From: Sphingobacterium paucimobilis HER1398 | GTDB lineage: Bacteria; Bacteroidota; Bacteroidia; Sphingobacteriales; Sphingobacteriaceae | DNA length: 64,000 nucleotides | NCBI RefSeq assembly: GCF_000416985.1 | Contig: NZ_ATDL01000016.1 | Span: 350,615 to 414,614 of the forward strand | Reading direction: 5' to 3' | In this document: positions 1-8,595 of the stretch, one piece after another | Position numbering within the stretch: the stretch's first letter is position 1 | Layout of the letters: each line of letters starts with the position of its first letter | Notes under the pieces: model-generated | The model's database searches: none | What the model saw: only the letters and a program-made list of their open reading frames with translations | What the model was told of the DNA's origin: nothing | Position numbers and translations under genes: made by a program

Positions 1-1377
1 AATACCCGTAATGATGCTATCGCTCGCTTGGCAGACTCTTATTTTGCGACTAAGAATTATGGTAAGGCGATGTCCTACTATGACCGTTTGATCAGTTCTA
101 ATGCGCAAAGTCAGGATTATGCGTTGTTCCAACGGGGTATCATCCAAGGGTTGCAGGGAAATAACGATGCTAAATTGGCAACGCTGAACTCGGTGATCAC
201 GAAATATCCAAAATCGAATTATGCTGATGACGTAGCCTTCGAGATCCCTTATACTTATTTCCTTATGGGACATTATGACAAGGCGATATTGGGACTGCAG
301 TCTATGGTTGAGAAATATCCACGTAGTTCCTATGTGCCGCGTGCTTTATTGACAATCGGTCTGGTACAGTATAATCAAGATCACAATGATGCGGCTTTAG
401 CAACCTTTCAACGGGTTGTAAATCAGTACGCGACAACAGACGAAGCAAAACAAGCGATACGCTCGATTGAAAATATCTATTTGGATAGGGACGATGCCAC
501 TGGGTATATCAAGTATGCGACATCCACGAATATCGGTAACCTTTCGACTGCGGAACAGGATGCACATACCTTCGGTGTAGCACGTAATCTTTTTGATCGA
601 CAAAACTGGCAGGGTGCGGTAGAGGCTATTAACGCTTATTTTGATAAGTTCCCTAAGCCAATCCAAGAAAAGTTTGCACGCTATATTCGTGGAGAGAGCT
701 ACGCCAAGTTGGGTAAGGATTCGGAAGCACTACATGATTTCAATATTATCATGAATGACTGGACTTCGGCTTATACAGAACAGACCTTAGTCAGTGTTTC
801 TAAGCTACACCTTCGTAACAAGGCATACAATGAGGCGGTACAGGTTTTAAAGAAACTGGAGCTAACATCAGAGTATAAATCTAATTATGGTTTTGCCGTT
901 AAAAATTTATTGGTTAGCTATTATCATATAGGTGACTATATCGAGACGCTAAACTATGCTAACATTTTGAAAGGCTATGAAAAGGCTTCAGAGGAAGAGA
1001 TTGCTTTGGCACATTTGTACGCTGCTAAAGCGTATCTAGCAACTACTAAATGGGCAGACGCTACGAAGGAGTTGAATTTGGCAGCGTTGAAATCTAAGAC
1101 GGAAACAGGCGCCGAAGCACGTTATTTGGTAGGGGAGCAACAGTTGAGAGCGAAGCAATATGATAAAGCGATTGAATCTGCTTTTGATATCTCGAATACA
1201 TTCTCGTCCTACGATTATTGGGTAGCTAAAGGTTTTATCTTGATGGCAGATGCCTATCTTGGAAAAGGAGATAAGTTCCAGGCGAAAGCTACATTGGAAA
1301 GTGTGATCGATAACTACGAGAACAAAGAGGACGGTATCTTAAAGGCCGCCAATGAACGTTTAAAAAAGCTTAAATAA
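1..1377 (+). CDS. TPR-repeat protein, 5' end outside the window
   Basis: The frame is open from base 1, so the true start lies upstream and only the C-terminal part (about 458 codons) is visible. The protein is a run of about 34-residue tetratricopeptide helical repeats, with recurring patterns such as NYGKAMSYYDRLI, HYDKAILGLQSMV and QYDKAIESAF. Such solenoids mediate protein-protein contacts. The nine-codon stretch before the first TTG is in frame and repeat-like, which argues against a start at base 28. It sits 77 bp ahead of a beta-barrel protein gene on the same strand, so it is probably a periplasmic or membrane-anchored partner in an envelope cluster that continues through ExbB/ExbD/TonB. 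No catalytic motif is seen and the exact function is unknown. Confidence 0.85.
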   Translation, partial: NTRNDAIARLADSYFATKNYGKAMSYYDRLISSNAQSQDYALFQRGIIQGLQGNNDAKLATLNSVITKYPKSNYADDVAFEIPYTYFLMGHYDKAILGLQSMVEKYPRSSYVPRALLTIGLVQYNQDHNDAALATFQRVVNQYATTDEAKQAIRSIENIYLDRDDATGYIKYATSTNIGNLSTAEQDAHTFGVARNLFDRQNWQGAVEAINAYFDKFPKPIQEKFARYIRGESYAKLGKDSEALHDFNIIMNDWTSAYTEQTLVSVSKLHLRNKAYNEAVQVLKKLELTSEYKSNYGFAVKNLLVSYYHIGDYIETLNYANILKGYEKASEEEIALAHLYAAKAYLATTKWADATKELNLAALKSKTETGAEARYLVGEQQLRAKQYDKAIESAFDISNTFSSYDYWVAKGFILMADAYLGKGDKFQAKATLESVIDNYENKEDGILKAANERLKKLK

Positions 1378-1404
1378 GAAGAAATAGGAATAAGATGAAA
1401 TGGA

Positions 1405-1421
1405 GTCCGATATGATCGGAC
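1405..1421 (+). other. Small perfect hairpin between the TPR and barrel genes
   Basis: GTCCGAT and ATCGGAC form a perfect 7-bp stem around an ATG loop in the 77-bp gap. No T run follows, so it is not a classical terminator. It may be an mRNA processing or stability element. Coincidence cannot be excluded. Confidence 0.35.
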
Positions 1422-1454
1422 GACCTCTCGTCTGCCACAAAGAAATATAATTAG

Positions 1455-3176
1455 ATGAAGTTGCATAAAACAGTTTTTAAGAATTACGCTATAGTTGCCT
1501 TGTTATTGGGAGCCGGATATCAAGGTTATGCTCAACAAGACCCAACTAAGCCAGTAACGATAGACTCTTTTGATGTCGTACGTGATTATAAGCCTATTCT
1601 TGCTGATGCGGTCAAAATACGCCGTAGCCCAGATATGAGCAATAAGCGAAGCTATATGCCTAAACTGAGTTATGGGAATGTGCCTGATAAAAAGTTAGAT
1701 ATCAATACTGGTCTTAAGGAGCTTAATGTACAGGAGCTTCCTTTTACAAAGACACAGGATATCAGTAGCAACTATGTTAAAGTTGGTGTGGGCAACCTAG
1801 GTACTATCTTGGGAGAGGCTTACATTGCTGTAGAAGATTATGAAGATCTTCGTTTTGGTGGGTTTGTAAAGCACTTGAATCAGAAGGGTTCGCTAGATGA
1901 CCAAAAATTCTCTAGACAAGAAGCCGGATTGTTTGGCCGTCGCATTTTATCGGCATTTACCGTAGATGGAGTTTTGGGTTACAATCGATATGGTACTCGT
2001 TTTTACGGGGTGCCAGTAGATGTAAATGGAGTAACTCTTAACAAGGAGCATGAAGATCAGGTATTTAACGATATTTATTTTAAGGGTGAATTGACAAGCA
2101 ATTTTGACCCTGCAAATGAAGAGGCATTTTCCTATTCTGCAAAAGTGGATGCTTATACCTATAAAGATAAGTTTGATGCCAGTGAAAATTCTCTTGCCCT
2201 ATCGGGATATTTGAATAAAAGATTGCGTACATTCAATGTCGGAGCAAATGTCGCTGTAGATGTCAATTCTATTGGTGGGAGTAGCAATGTCGTCACAAAA
2301 GGAGATAAGTTCAGTAATTCTATTGCTAATATCAATCCTTATATCAGCCTAAGAGGTACTAATTATACATTGACGTTGGGCGCAAACATTGTTTCTGAAT
2401 TTGGGGATAGCACACGGTTCAATGTGTTCCCTTCGGCTGAGGTAGATTTCTCCTTGGTGCCAAGTTACATCCACTTGTTTGGAGGGATAACAGGCGGTGT
2501 TCAGAAGGCTTCTTTCAAGAGTCTGTCGCAAAAAAATCCGTATTTGAATCGTGACTTGGAATACCAGAATATGGTAGAGCGTTTGAGCTTCTTTGGAGGA
2601 ATCAAAGGAAATGCAGGTGCTACTTTCGGGTATAAAGCCAAGGTGATGTACAAAGCTTTGGAAGGTATGCCACTTTTTGTCAATAGTAAGGACCGTCCTT
2701 TCCAATTTGATTTAGCTTATGATGGCAATGGAGATGATAAGGTCAAATATTTGGGCATTGAAGGGGAAATAAATATACGTCTTTCTGAACTGGTTAATTT
2801 GGGTGGACGTCTGAATATCGATAACTATACGATGGCCCAAGAGCAAGAAGCATGGTTTACGCCAAAATTGCGTTTGGCTGCTAATGCTCGTTTCAATATC
2901 TCAGAGAAGCTTTATATTGATGCTGAAGCTCTTTTTCATGGCCTGTCGTATGCTAAAGCTTACGAGTATGATGCTAATGGCGCGCCGTTGGCAGCTTACA
3001 AAAAAGAGTCTGTTCCAGAGTTTTTTGATTTAAGTGCTGGAGCCGAGTATAAGGCATTATCCAATTTGGGCATTTTTGTAAAGGCCAATAATATATTCAA
3101 TAAGGAATATCAACAATACCTGTACTATCCCAAGTTGGGCTTTAATGTGATAGGTGGAGTTAATTTTTCATTTTAA
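1455..3176 (+). CDS. Outer-membrane beta-barrel protein, TonB-receptor-like without a plug
   Basis: The 573-residue product starts with a typical signal peptide (MKLHKTVFKNYAIVALLLGAG, cleavage likely after GYAQ). It continues as alternating short beta strands and ends in NFSF, with the terminal Phe usual for Bam-inserted barrels. Late motifs such as FVKANNIFNKEYQQYLYYP resemble the C-terminal strands of TonB-dependent receptors. At 573 residues there is no room for, and no sign of, the plug domain found in full-length receptors. The ExbB, ExbD and TonB-like genes follow closely, so the neighbourhood may be an energised envelope complex. Substrate and role are unknown; the barrel assignment is firmer than any transport claim. 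Confidence 0.75.
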   Translation: MKLHKTVFKNYAIVALLLGAGYQGYAQQDPTKPVTIDSFDVVRDYKPILADAVKIRRSPDMSNKRSYMPKLSYGNVPDKKLDINTGLKELNVQELPFTKTQDISSNYVKVGVGNLGTILGEAYIAVEDYEDLRFGGFVKHLNQKGSLDDQKFSRQEAGLFGRRILSAFTVDGVLGYNRYGTRFYGVPVDVNGVTLNKEHEDQVFNDIYFKGELTSNFDPANEEAFSYSAKVDAYTYKDKFDASENSLALSGYLNKRLRTFNVGANVAVDVNSIGGSSNVVTKGDKFSNSIANINPYISLRGTNYTLTLGANIVSEFGDSTRFNVFPSAEVDFSLVPSYIHLFGGITGGVQKASFKSLSQKNPYLNRDLEYQNMVERLSFFGGIKGNAGATFGYKAKVMYKALEGMPLFVNSKDRPFQFDLAYDGNGDDKVKYLGIEGEINIRLSELVNLGGRLNIDNYTMAQEQEAWFTPKLRLAANARFNISEKLYIDAEALFHGLSYAKAYEYDANGAPLAAYKKESVPEFFDLSAGAEYKALSNLGIFVKANNIFNKEYQQYLYYPKLGFNVIGGVNFSF

Positions 3177-3189
3177 TAAAAATAGATTA

Positions 3190-3197
3190 TAACTTTG
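3190..3197 (+). promoter_or_regulatory. Bacteroidota -7 box (TAACTTTG) before the HU/SPOR gene
   Basis: TAACTTTG matches the Bacteroidota sigma-A -7 consensus TAnnTTTG and lies 28 bp before the ATG at 3225. A clear -33 TTTG is not seen. It could give the HU/SPOR-ExbB-ExbD-TonB-FolC genes their own transcript. Confidence 0.45.
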
Positions 3198-3224
3198 CAT
3201 CACACCGTTGTGCTATAAAAACAA

Positions 3225-4346
3225 ATGAATTTAGGAAGGCAAATACATACATTACTTAAAAGACAGTCGTCCGTCTATGTCAATAGACTGGGAACATTTA
3301 AACGTGTGCATACCCCTGCTGCATTTGATGCTAAGCGTCATGTGTATCTGCCTCCGATTACTTTCGTTGAGTTTGATAGTGGTTCTAATGATGGGTATGA
3401 TTTTATAACCTATGTGCAGCAGGCGAATGAATTGGATCGTAACCAAGCTGAATTAAATGTAAATCAGGCCGTCGCTGTCGTGCTGGAACAGCTCACGCAA
3501 TTGGGGCAAGCTCGTCTCGACAGCCTAGGTGACCTAGTCAGTTACGGCAATTCATACGTGTTCAAGCCCTTGGATCTTTCTGGGTTTAACTATACTGCCG
3601 TAAGCGAACAGTTTCATGATGAGGTGGCCGCACCTGTGGAGGCGTCAAATCCGGATGAACTTCGTAAGCAAGAGGCGATAGTGGAAACGCCGATTCAAGT
3701 GGTCGATGAGGTGCCTTTAGAGGATGCGAAGCCCGTTGCGACTAACAGTCCTGTTGTGCCACCTTCTACCGATGTTTCTGCAGTAACAGCAGTAGACCAG
3801 GGTTTGACGCTTGATGATCCAGAGTTTGAGATTCCTGCTGAACGTAAATCAACCAGCGCATATGTATATGCCTTAGTGGCCGTTTTGGCTGTAGCACTGT
3901 TGGGTGGATTGTATTATTATAGTACTTACATGCAAGATGGCAGTGGTATTGCCGAGAACAATGAAGTAGTAATCGTCCCAATGGATTCAATAACTACGGA
4001 TACAGTGAGTACTGTGCTTCCTGTTGATTCGTTGAGTAGTGTAGAGCAGGACACATTGACAGCTCCTCTACCGGAACCCGAAAAAAGTGAAGAAATAGAA
4101 ACACCTGCCAATCATCGTTATACCATCGTGATAGGTACTCATAAAACATTAGCTCAGGCTTATGACGAAGCTGAAGCTTTTAATAAGGATGGGCATAAGT
4201 CGGTCCGGGTCATTACTCCTAATCTTGCTAAAAACTTAAAGCGCGTGGTATGGGATACTTATGCAGAGAAAGAAGAGCGAGATTCGGCATTGCGTTATGT
4301 GAGAAAGCATATCAAAGCAGACGCTTGGCCCGATGTAATCAAATAA
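3225..4346 (+). CDS. HU-CCDC81-like / transmembrane / SPOR-domain protein
   Basis: This 373-residue protein has three parts. Residues 1-120 resemble the prokaryotic HU-CCDC81 type of HU/IHF-like domain (GRQIHTLLKRQSSVYVNRLG near the N terminus). An acidic, Pro-rich linker follows. Residues about 212-232 form a single membrane helix (YVYALVAVLAVALLGGLYYY). Residues about 297-373 look like a SPOR fold (YTIVIGTHKTLAQAYDEAEA), a family that binds glycan strands stripped of stem peptides. There is no signal peptide, so the HU-like part should face the cytoplasm and SPOR the periplasm. It lies 36 bp ahead of exbB. A role in envelope or cell-division organisation is inferred; DNA binding by the HU-like part is unproven. 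Confidence 0.75.
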   Translation: MNLGRQIHTLLKRQSSVYVNRLGTFKRVHTPAAFDAKRHVYLPPITFVEFDSGSNDGYDFITYVQQANELDRNQAELNVNQAVAVVLEQLTQLGQARLDSLGDLVSYGNSYVFKPLDLSGFNYTAVSEQFHDEVAAPVEASNPDELRKQEAIVETPIQVVDEVPLEDAKPVATNSPVVPPSTDVSAVTAVDQGLTLDDPEFEIPAERKSTSAYVYALVAVLAVALLGGLYYYSTYMQDGSGIAENNEVVIVPMDSITTDTVSTVLPVDSLSSVEQDTLTAPLPEPEKSEEIETPANHRYTIVIGTHKTLAQAYDEAEAFNKDGHKSVRVITPNLAKNLKRVVWDTYAEKEERDSALRYVRKHIKADAWPDVIK

Positions 4347-4382
4347 AAGAACATAAACCAGTAAATAATTATTTTTAACGCT

Positions 4383-5084
4383 ATGTCATTATTACAAAGC
4401 AATCTACCCGTAGATACATTAAATCAAGCACAACAACAGGCGATAGAGTTAGCCACGCAACACGAAAATCTGAACTTGCTTCAGCTTTTGATGAAGGGCG
4501 GATGGATTATGATTCCGATTCTTTTATTGTTCTTCTTGGGACTTGTTATTTTTATCGAGCGCTATATTACTATTCGTAATGCTTCGAAAGCAGATGGGGG
4601 GTTGATGGCACAGATTAAGAGTAATGTTCTCTCTGGTAAACTGGATTCGGCGATAGCCGTGTGCCGTTCAAGTAATTCGGCCTTGGCTCGGATGTTGCAA
4701 AAAGGCTTGACACGTGTTGGACGTCCGATTAAGGATATCGAAGCAGCTATAGAAAATGCAGGTAAATTGGAAGTGTCTCGCTTAGAAAAGAATATTAATA
4801 TTTTGGGAATTATCGCGGGTATCGCACCGATGCTTGGCTTTGTGGGAACAATCTTCGGAGTTATACAGATCTTCCGCGATGTGGAGATAGCAGGTGGTAT
4901 TGATATCGGTTCGGTATCAGGGGGACTGTATGTTAAGATGATTGCTTCGGCTTCGGGTCTTACGATTGGTATCTTGGCTTATATCGGTTATCACATTCTA
5001 AATATGATGGTCGAACGCCTGATTTTGAAAATGGAGACTGAGGCGGTTGAGTTTATTGACTTATTGGACGAGCCTGGAGTATAG
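4383..5084 (+). CDS. exbB: MotA/TolQ/ExbB proton-channel family protein
   Basis: The 233-residue product has the three-helix layout of ExbB/TolQ. TM1 is at about 39-62 (WIMIPILLLFFLGLVIFIERY), followed by a cytoplasmic loop with the family's IENAGKLEVSRLEKNI region. TM2 and TM3 carry the conserved GIAPMLGFVGTIFGVI and ASASGLTIGILAYI stretches. ExbB pentamers with ExbD use the proton-motive force to drive TonB or Tol proteins. It is directly followed by exbD (25 bp from the exbD ATG) and a TonB-like gene. Whether it serves TonB receptors or a Tol/gliding-type machine cannot be settled from sequence alone. Confidence 0.92.
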   Translation: MSLLQSNLPVDTLNQAQQQAIELATQHENLNLLQLLMKGGWIMIPILLLFFLGLVIFIERYITIRNASKADGGLMAQIKSNVLSGKLDSAIAVCRSSNSALARMLQKGLTRVGRPIKDIEAAIENAGKLEVSRLEKNINILGIIAGIAPMLGFVGTIFGVIQIFRDVEIAGGIDIGSVSGGLYVKMIASASGLTIGILAYIGYHILNMMVERLILKMETEAVEFIDLLDEPGV

Positions 5085-5109
5085 TTCTTCACTAATTACT
5101 TTTGCGAAT

Positions 5110-5517
5110 ATGAACTTAAGAAATAGAAGAGGAAAGCCGACTGCAGAGGTACATACCGCGGCCTTGAATGACATCATGTTCTTTTTGATGTTATTCTTTC
5201 TCTTGGCGTCTGCCGTAGCTAACCCTCAAGTTGTAAAGCTGCTATTGCCGAAGTCGAGTGCTGGTGAGCAGTCCGTGGCTAAAAAGACGATAACGGTTTC
5301 TATTACGAGTGATCTAGCTTATCACTTGGATAAGGCTGTTATTCCTTATGAAGCGTTAGAGCAAGCCCTGCAGGGACAGATTAACTCGGGAGAAGAGGTC
5401 ACTATTATGTTATATGCAGATAGTACAGTGCCGATTCAAAATGTAATCGCTGTCATGGATATTGCAAATAGGCTTAAAATTAAATTGGTTTTGGCAACAG
5501 AGCCGAAGAAAGATTAG
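5110..5517 (+). CDS. exbD: ExbD/TolR biopolymer transport protein
   Basis: The start was set at the ATG at 5110 (MNLRNRRGKPTAEVHTAALN). The frame is open further upstream to 5047, but those residues overlap exbB and do not look like the family. The 135-residue protein has a short basic cytoplasmic tail and one membrane helix at about 22-41, where the Asp in ALNDIMFFLMLFFLL is the expected proton-relay residue. A small periplasmic domain follows, with VPIQNVIAVMDIANRLKIKL matching the family's C-terminal motif. It is the partner of the ExbB encoded just upstream. Many Bacteroidota clusters carry two exbD copies; only one is present here. Confidence 0.92.
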   Translation: MNLRNRRGKPTAEVHTAALNDIMFFLMLFFLLASAVANPQVVKLLLPKSSAGEQSVAKKTITVSITSDLAYHLDKAVIPYEALEQALQGQINSGEEVTIMLYADSTVPIQNVIAVMDIANRLKIKLVLATEPKKD

Positions 5518-5617
5518 GAGGCTCGAGTGCTTGGCAAGTCTATTGCTTTTGGCTCCTGGTTTTTTAAATTAGACTTTTAACAGAGCTTCATGTAAGCTCA
5601 TCTAAGATAGTTTTGAC

Positions 5618-6442
5618 ATGTATTACCATCTTAAAGAAGAGAATAATATGCCTAAGGCGCTGGGGTATTCCGCGTTAGTGATGGCAGTATTAGGAGCAAT
5701 CGGCTTCTTTATTGTATTTGGGCGGCCGGATATCCCAGAGTATGGAATGGGGGGAATCGTAGTAAACTACGGTACATCGGATGAAGGCATGGGGGACGAT
5801 TATATGAATACGGAAGAGCCTTCAATGGATGAGAATGCTAACGACGTACAACCCGATCGAATCGTTCCGACCGAGACGCCTACGCCTACACCTACCCAAC
5901 AGGTAGCCGATAAAGCAGTGGCTACCCAAGATATGGAAGATGCTCCCGCAGTAGCAAAAGCAGAAAAACCTGTAAAGGCTACCGCCGCAGAGACTACAAA
6001 AGAAACCAAGACCAGTACACCTGCCGTAAATTCAAATGCACTGTATAAAGGCAAAAAGAATAATGGTAGTGGAGCTGGAGATGGGACGGGATCTACGCCG
6101 GGCAATCAAGGTTCTAACCTCGGAGATCCTTTAGCTTCCAATTATGGCGAAGGAGGATCTGGGTTCGGAAATGCTATGATTTCCTTAGCGAATAGAAAGT
6201 TTACAGTAGCTCCGAAAATAGATGATAAAGGACAACAGGCTGGTATTGTAGCGGTAGAGTTTAAAGTGGATAAAAACGGCGTAATTACTTATGCTCGTGC
6301 GGGCGCTAAAGGAACGACGATATCGGATGGAGAACTATGGTCTAAGTGTGAACGGGCAGTAAGAGGAGCTCGGCTTAATCAGATTGATAATGCTCCAGAC
6401 AGCCAAACCGGTATTATCAAATTCAATTTCAAATTAAGATAA
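5618..6442 (+). CDS. TonB-like energy transducer
   Basis: The product is up to 274 residues; starts at 5618 (MYYHLKEENNM) and 5648 (MPKALGYSALVMAVLGAIGF) are both possible, and the second gives a tidier N terminus. One membrane helix at about 14-34 is followed by a long Pro/Thr/Glu/Lys-rich linker (TETPTPTPTQQ) able to span the periplasm, then a Gly/Ser/Asn-rich stretch. The C-terminal domain of about 90 residues has TolA/TonB character (VEFKVDKNGVITYARAG and IIKFNFKLR). It follows exbB and exbD and ends 7 bp before folC, so it is probably co-transcribed. TonB rather than TolA is the better fit but remains an inference. Confidence 0.8.
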   Translation: MYYHLKEENNMPKALGYSALVMAVLGAIGFFIVFGRPDIPEYGMGGIVVNYGTSDEGMGDDYMNTEEPSMDENANDVQPDRIVPTETPTPTPTQQVADKAVATQDMEDAPAVAKAEKPVKATAAETTKETKTSTPAVNSNALYKGKKNNGSGAGDGTGSTPGNQGSNLGDPLASNYGEGGSGFGNAMISLANRKFTVAPKIDDKGQQAGIVAVEFKVDKNGVITYARAGAKGTTISDGELWSKCERAVRGARLNQIDNAPDSQTGIIKFNFKLR

Positions 6443-6449
6443 GGATCAT

Positions 6450-7748
6450 ATGCATACCTATACAGAGGCAATCGACTACTTATACAGTCGATTGCCTATG
6501 TTTACACGAGATGGTGCATCGGCTTATAAAAAGGATTTAGACCGTACCGTCGCCCTTTGTGTAGCACTAGGCAACCCTCAGAATAATTATAAAACTATAC
6601 ATGTAGGCGGTACCAACGGCAAAGGCTCTTCGTCTCATATGCTGGCTTCTGTCTTGAGCGCTGCCGGCTACCGAACCGGCTTATACACTTCTCCTCATTT
6701 AGTGGATTTTCGTGAACGTATCCGTATAGACGGTCAGCAGATAGAGGCACAGTTTGTTGTGGATTATGTCAATAGGCAACAGCAATTGATAAAAGAAATA
6801 CAGCCTTCCTTTTTCGAGGCTACTGTAGCGATGGCATTTGATTATTTTGCAATAAAGAAGGTCGATGTTGCGATTATTGAAGTGGGGCTGGGAGGACGAC
6901 TAGATAGTACGAATATAATCCATCCAGATATTGCTTTGATTACAAATATTGGGATGGATCATATGAATCTGTTGGGAGATACACTCGAGGAAATCGCCGC
7001 AGAGAAGGCCGGAATTATAAAAACCGATACGCCTATTGTAATCTCAGAGACACACCCGATAACAGCTCCTATTTTTAAAGCTAAAGCTGCAATTAGCCAC
7101 GCACCATTGATTTTTGCAGATCAGGTATTACAAGCTAGACGTATAAGTAAAACGGACACTCTGCAACAGATAGAAGTACAGTCTAACGATAATACGACGG
7201 TTTATGATCTGGATTTGACAGGGTCTTATCAGTTGAAAAATATATTGGGGGTATTAACTGTAATTGAACAGTTGAGGAATTTAAGTTATATCATTCCACA
7301 GGATAAGGTGAGGGAAGGATTGGAGCGGGTTCAGACACGAACCGGATTACAGGGACGATGGCAGACTATATCTACAGAACCGCTCATCATCTGCGATACG
7401 GGGCATAACGAAGATGGCATCAAAGAGATTATTAAAAATCTAGCTGAAGTTCATTTTAAAAGGCTTCATGTCGTCATCGGTGCGATGAAGGACAAAGATC
7501 TGGATCATATGTTACCTTATCTGCCTAAGGAGGCAACTTATTATTTTTCTAATCCCAATATGCCTCGGGCCATGGGCGCTGATGAGCTGGCGGATAAAGC
7601 GAGTTCTTTGGGATTACATGGGGCTGTTTGTGGAGCAGTCGTGAATGCATTGAATAGAGCAAAAGAGGCCTATCAACAAGGAGATTTGATATTTGTTGGT
7701 GGTTCCAATTTTGTTGTCGCCGAAGTCCTGAGTGATATTCTGAAGTAA
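6450..7748 (+). CDS. folC: Bifunctional dihydrofolate / folylpolyglutamate synthase
   Basis: FolC adds glutamate to dihydropteroate and then to reduced folates in the cytoplasm, using ATP. The 432-residue length is normal. The Mur-ligase-type P-loop is present at about residue 53 (HVGGTNGKGSSSHMLASVLS), followed by the folate-loop segment YTSPHLVDFRERIRIDG, the metal-site region EVGLGGRLDSTN and ALITNIGMDHMNLLGDT, and the C-terminal-domain motif ICDTGHNEDG. The ATG at 6450 lies 7 bp after the TonB-like gene, so it is probably the last gene of that operon. This placement looks like gene-order inheritance rather than a functional link. Confidence 0.95.
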   Translation: MHTYTEAIDYLYSRLPMFTRDGASAYKKDLDRTVALCVALGNPQNNYKTIHVGGTNGKGSSSHMLASVLSAAGYRTGLYTSPHLVDFRERIRIDGQQIEAQFVVDYVNRQQQLIKEIQPSFFEATVAMAFDYFAIKKVDVAIIEVGLGGRLDSTNIIHPDIALITNIGMDHMNLLGDTLEEIAAEKAGIIKTDTPIVISETHPITAPIFKAKAAISHAPLIFADQVLQARRISKTDTLQQIEVQSNDNTTVYDLDLTGSYQLKNILGVLTVIEQLRNLSYIIPQDKVREGLERVQTRTGLQGRWQTISTEPLIICDTGHNEDGIKEIIKNLAEVHFKRLHVVIGAMKDKDLDHMLPYLPKEATYYFSNPNMPRAMGADELADKASSLGLHGAVCGAVVNALNRAKEAYQQGDLIFVGGSNFVVAEVLSDILK

Positions 7749-7956
7749 TGATTACTGCTTGTAAGGATTTTTACATTTTACTTTTTGAACGTAAGTAGGA
7801 GATTTGTATACCCTTTTCTTGTACAGTAAATTTGCTTATCAAAAAATAAAATCTGATATTGGCATCCAATTTATTTTCAAAATAGCTTCAATTTGCTAGT
7901 TATTTGCCCATTGATTGTACTAACCAATTAGATGTAAATCTCAAAATAGTTTCCAA
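7749..7956. other. AT-rich gap ahead of the sigma-factor gene
   Basis: This 208-bp AT-rich gap contains no convincing coding frame and no clear terminator hairpin. It must hold the end of the FolC transcript and the promoter of the sigma/anti-sigma pair, but I cannot point to an unambiguous TAnnTTTG box. Confidence 0.4.
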
Positions 7957-8550
7957 ATGATTGTGCTGACCTCCTTTTCCGATGAAGAATTATTTGAACT
8001 CGTCAAAGAGAATAGGAAAGATGCATATGAAGAAATTTACCATCGTTTTAAAGGTGTCCTGTATGCACATGCCTATCGCATGTTGGGTGATCGCGAGGAA
8101 GTCCAGGATCTGATTCAAGAAGTATTTGTAGCTTTATGGACGAAAAAGGATTCCCTGCTCATCAAAAATGTATCTGCTTATCTGTATTCCTCTGTTAGAA
8201 ACCGCGTAATTGACAGGGTGTCTAGATTGAAGAGTAGAAATAAGTATCTTGATTCGATGGCATTTTATGCCGAACATTATAGCTATCAGGTACCTGATCG
8301 TATCCTTTATGAAAAGGAACTTCGAGGATTGATAGAGACAGAGGTGAATGCGCTGCCCGAAAGAATGCGTTTGATTTTTCAAATGAGTCGTAAAGAGCAC
8401 CTGTCTCATAAAGAAATAGGAGAGAAGCTGGGACTCTCAGAAACAACGGTAAAAAAGCAAGTCAATAATGCTCTGAAAATATTACGCTCTAAATTTAGCA
8501 GTAGAGATACATTTATTTTTTTTCTTTTTATCTACTCCCTACCCCAGTGA
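7957..8550 (+). CDS. ECF-family RNA polymerase sigma factor
   Basis: The 197-residue protein is built like extracytoplasmic-function sigma factors of the Bacteroidota SusC/D-linked type. Region 2 spans about residues 20-85 (EIYHRFKGVLYAHAYRMLGD, then EVQDLIQEVFVALW for promoter melting and core binding). Region 4 spans about 125-180 and carries the -35-reading helix-turn-helix (HLSHKEIGEKLGLSETTVKK). An anti-sigma gene follows 45 bp downstream, then susC. By analogy with FecI/FecR systems, this sigma factor should switch on the uptake operon when its ligand binds the SusC receptor. The C-terminal tail (FIFFLFIYSLPQ) is hydrophobic, which is slightly unusual. Confidence 0.92.
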   Translation: MIVLTSFSDEELFELVKENRKDAYEEIYHRFKGVLYAHAYRMLGDREEVQDLIQEVFVALWTKKDSLLIKNVSAYLYSSVRNRVIDRVSRLKSRNKYLDSMAFYAEHYSYQVPDRILYEKELRGLIETEVNALPERMRLIFQMSRKEHLSHKEIGEKLGLSETTVKKQVNNALKILRSKFSSRDTFIFFLFIYSLPQ

Positions 8551-8595
8551 TGTCCGTCTTGTATATGAAAGTTCATAGAACTGACAATACTAGAC

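Noticed and set aside
5800..6105. A 101-codon minus-strand frame in the tonB-like gene
   Set aside because: Its Ala/Val/Ser composition mirrors the Pro/Thr/Lys-rich TonB linker on the other strand.
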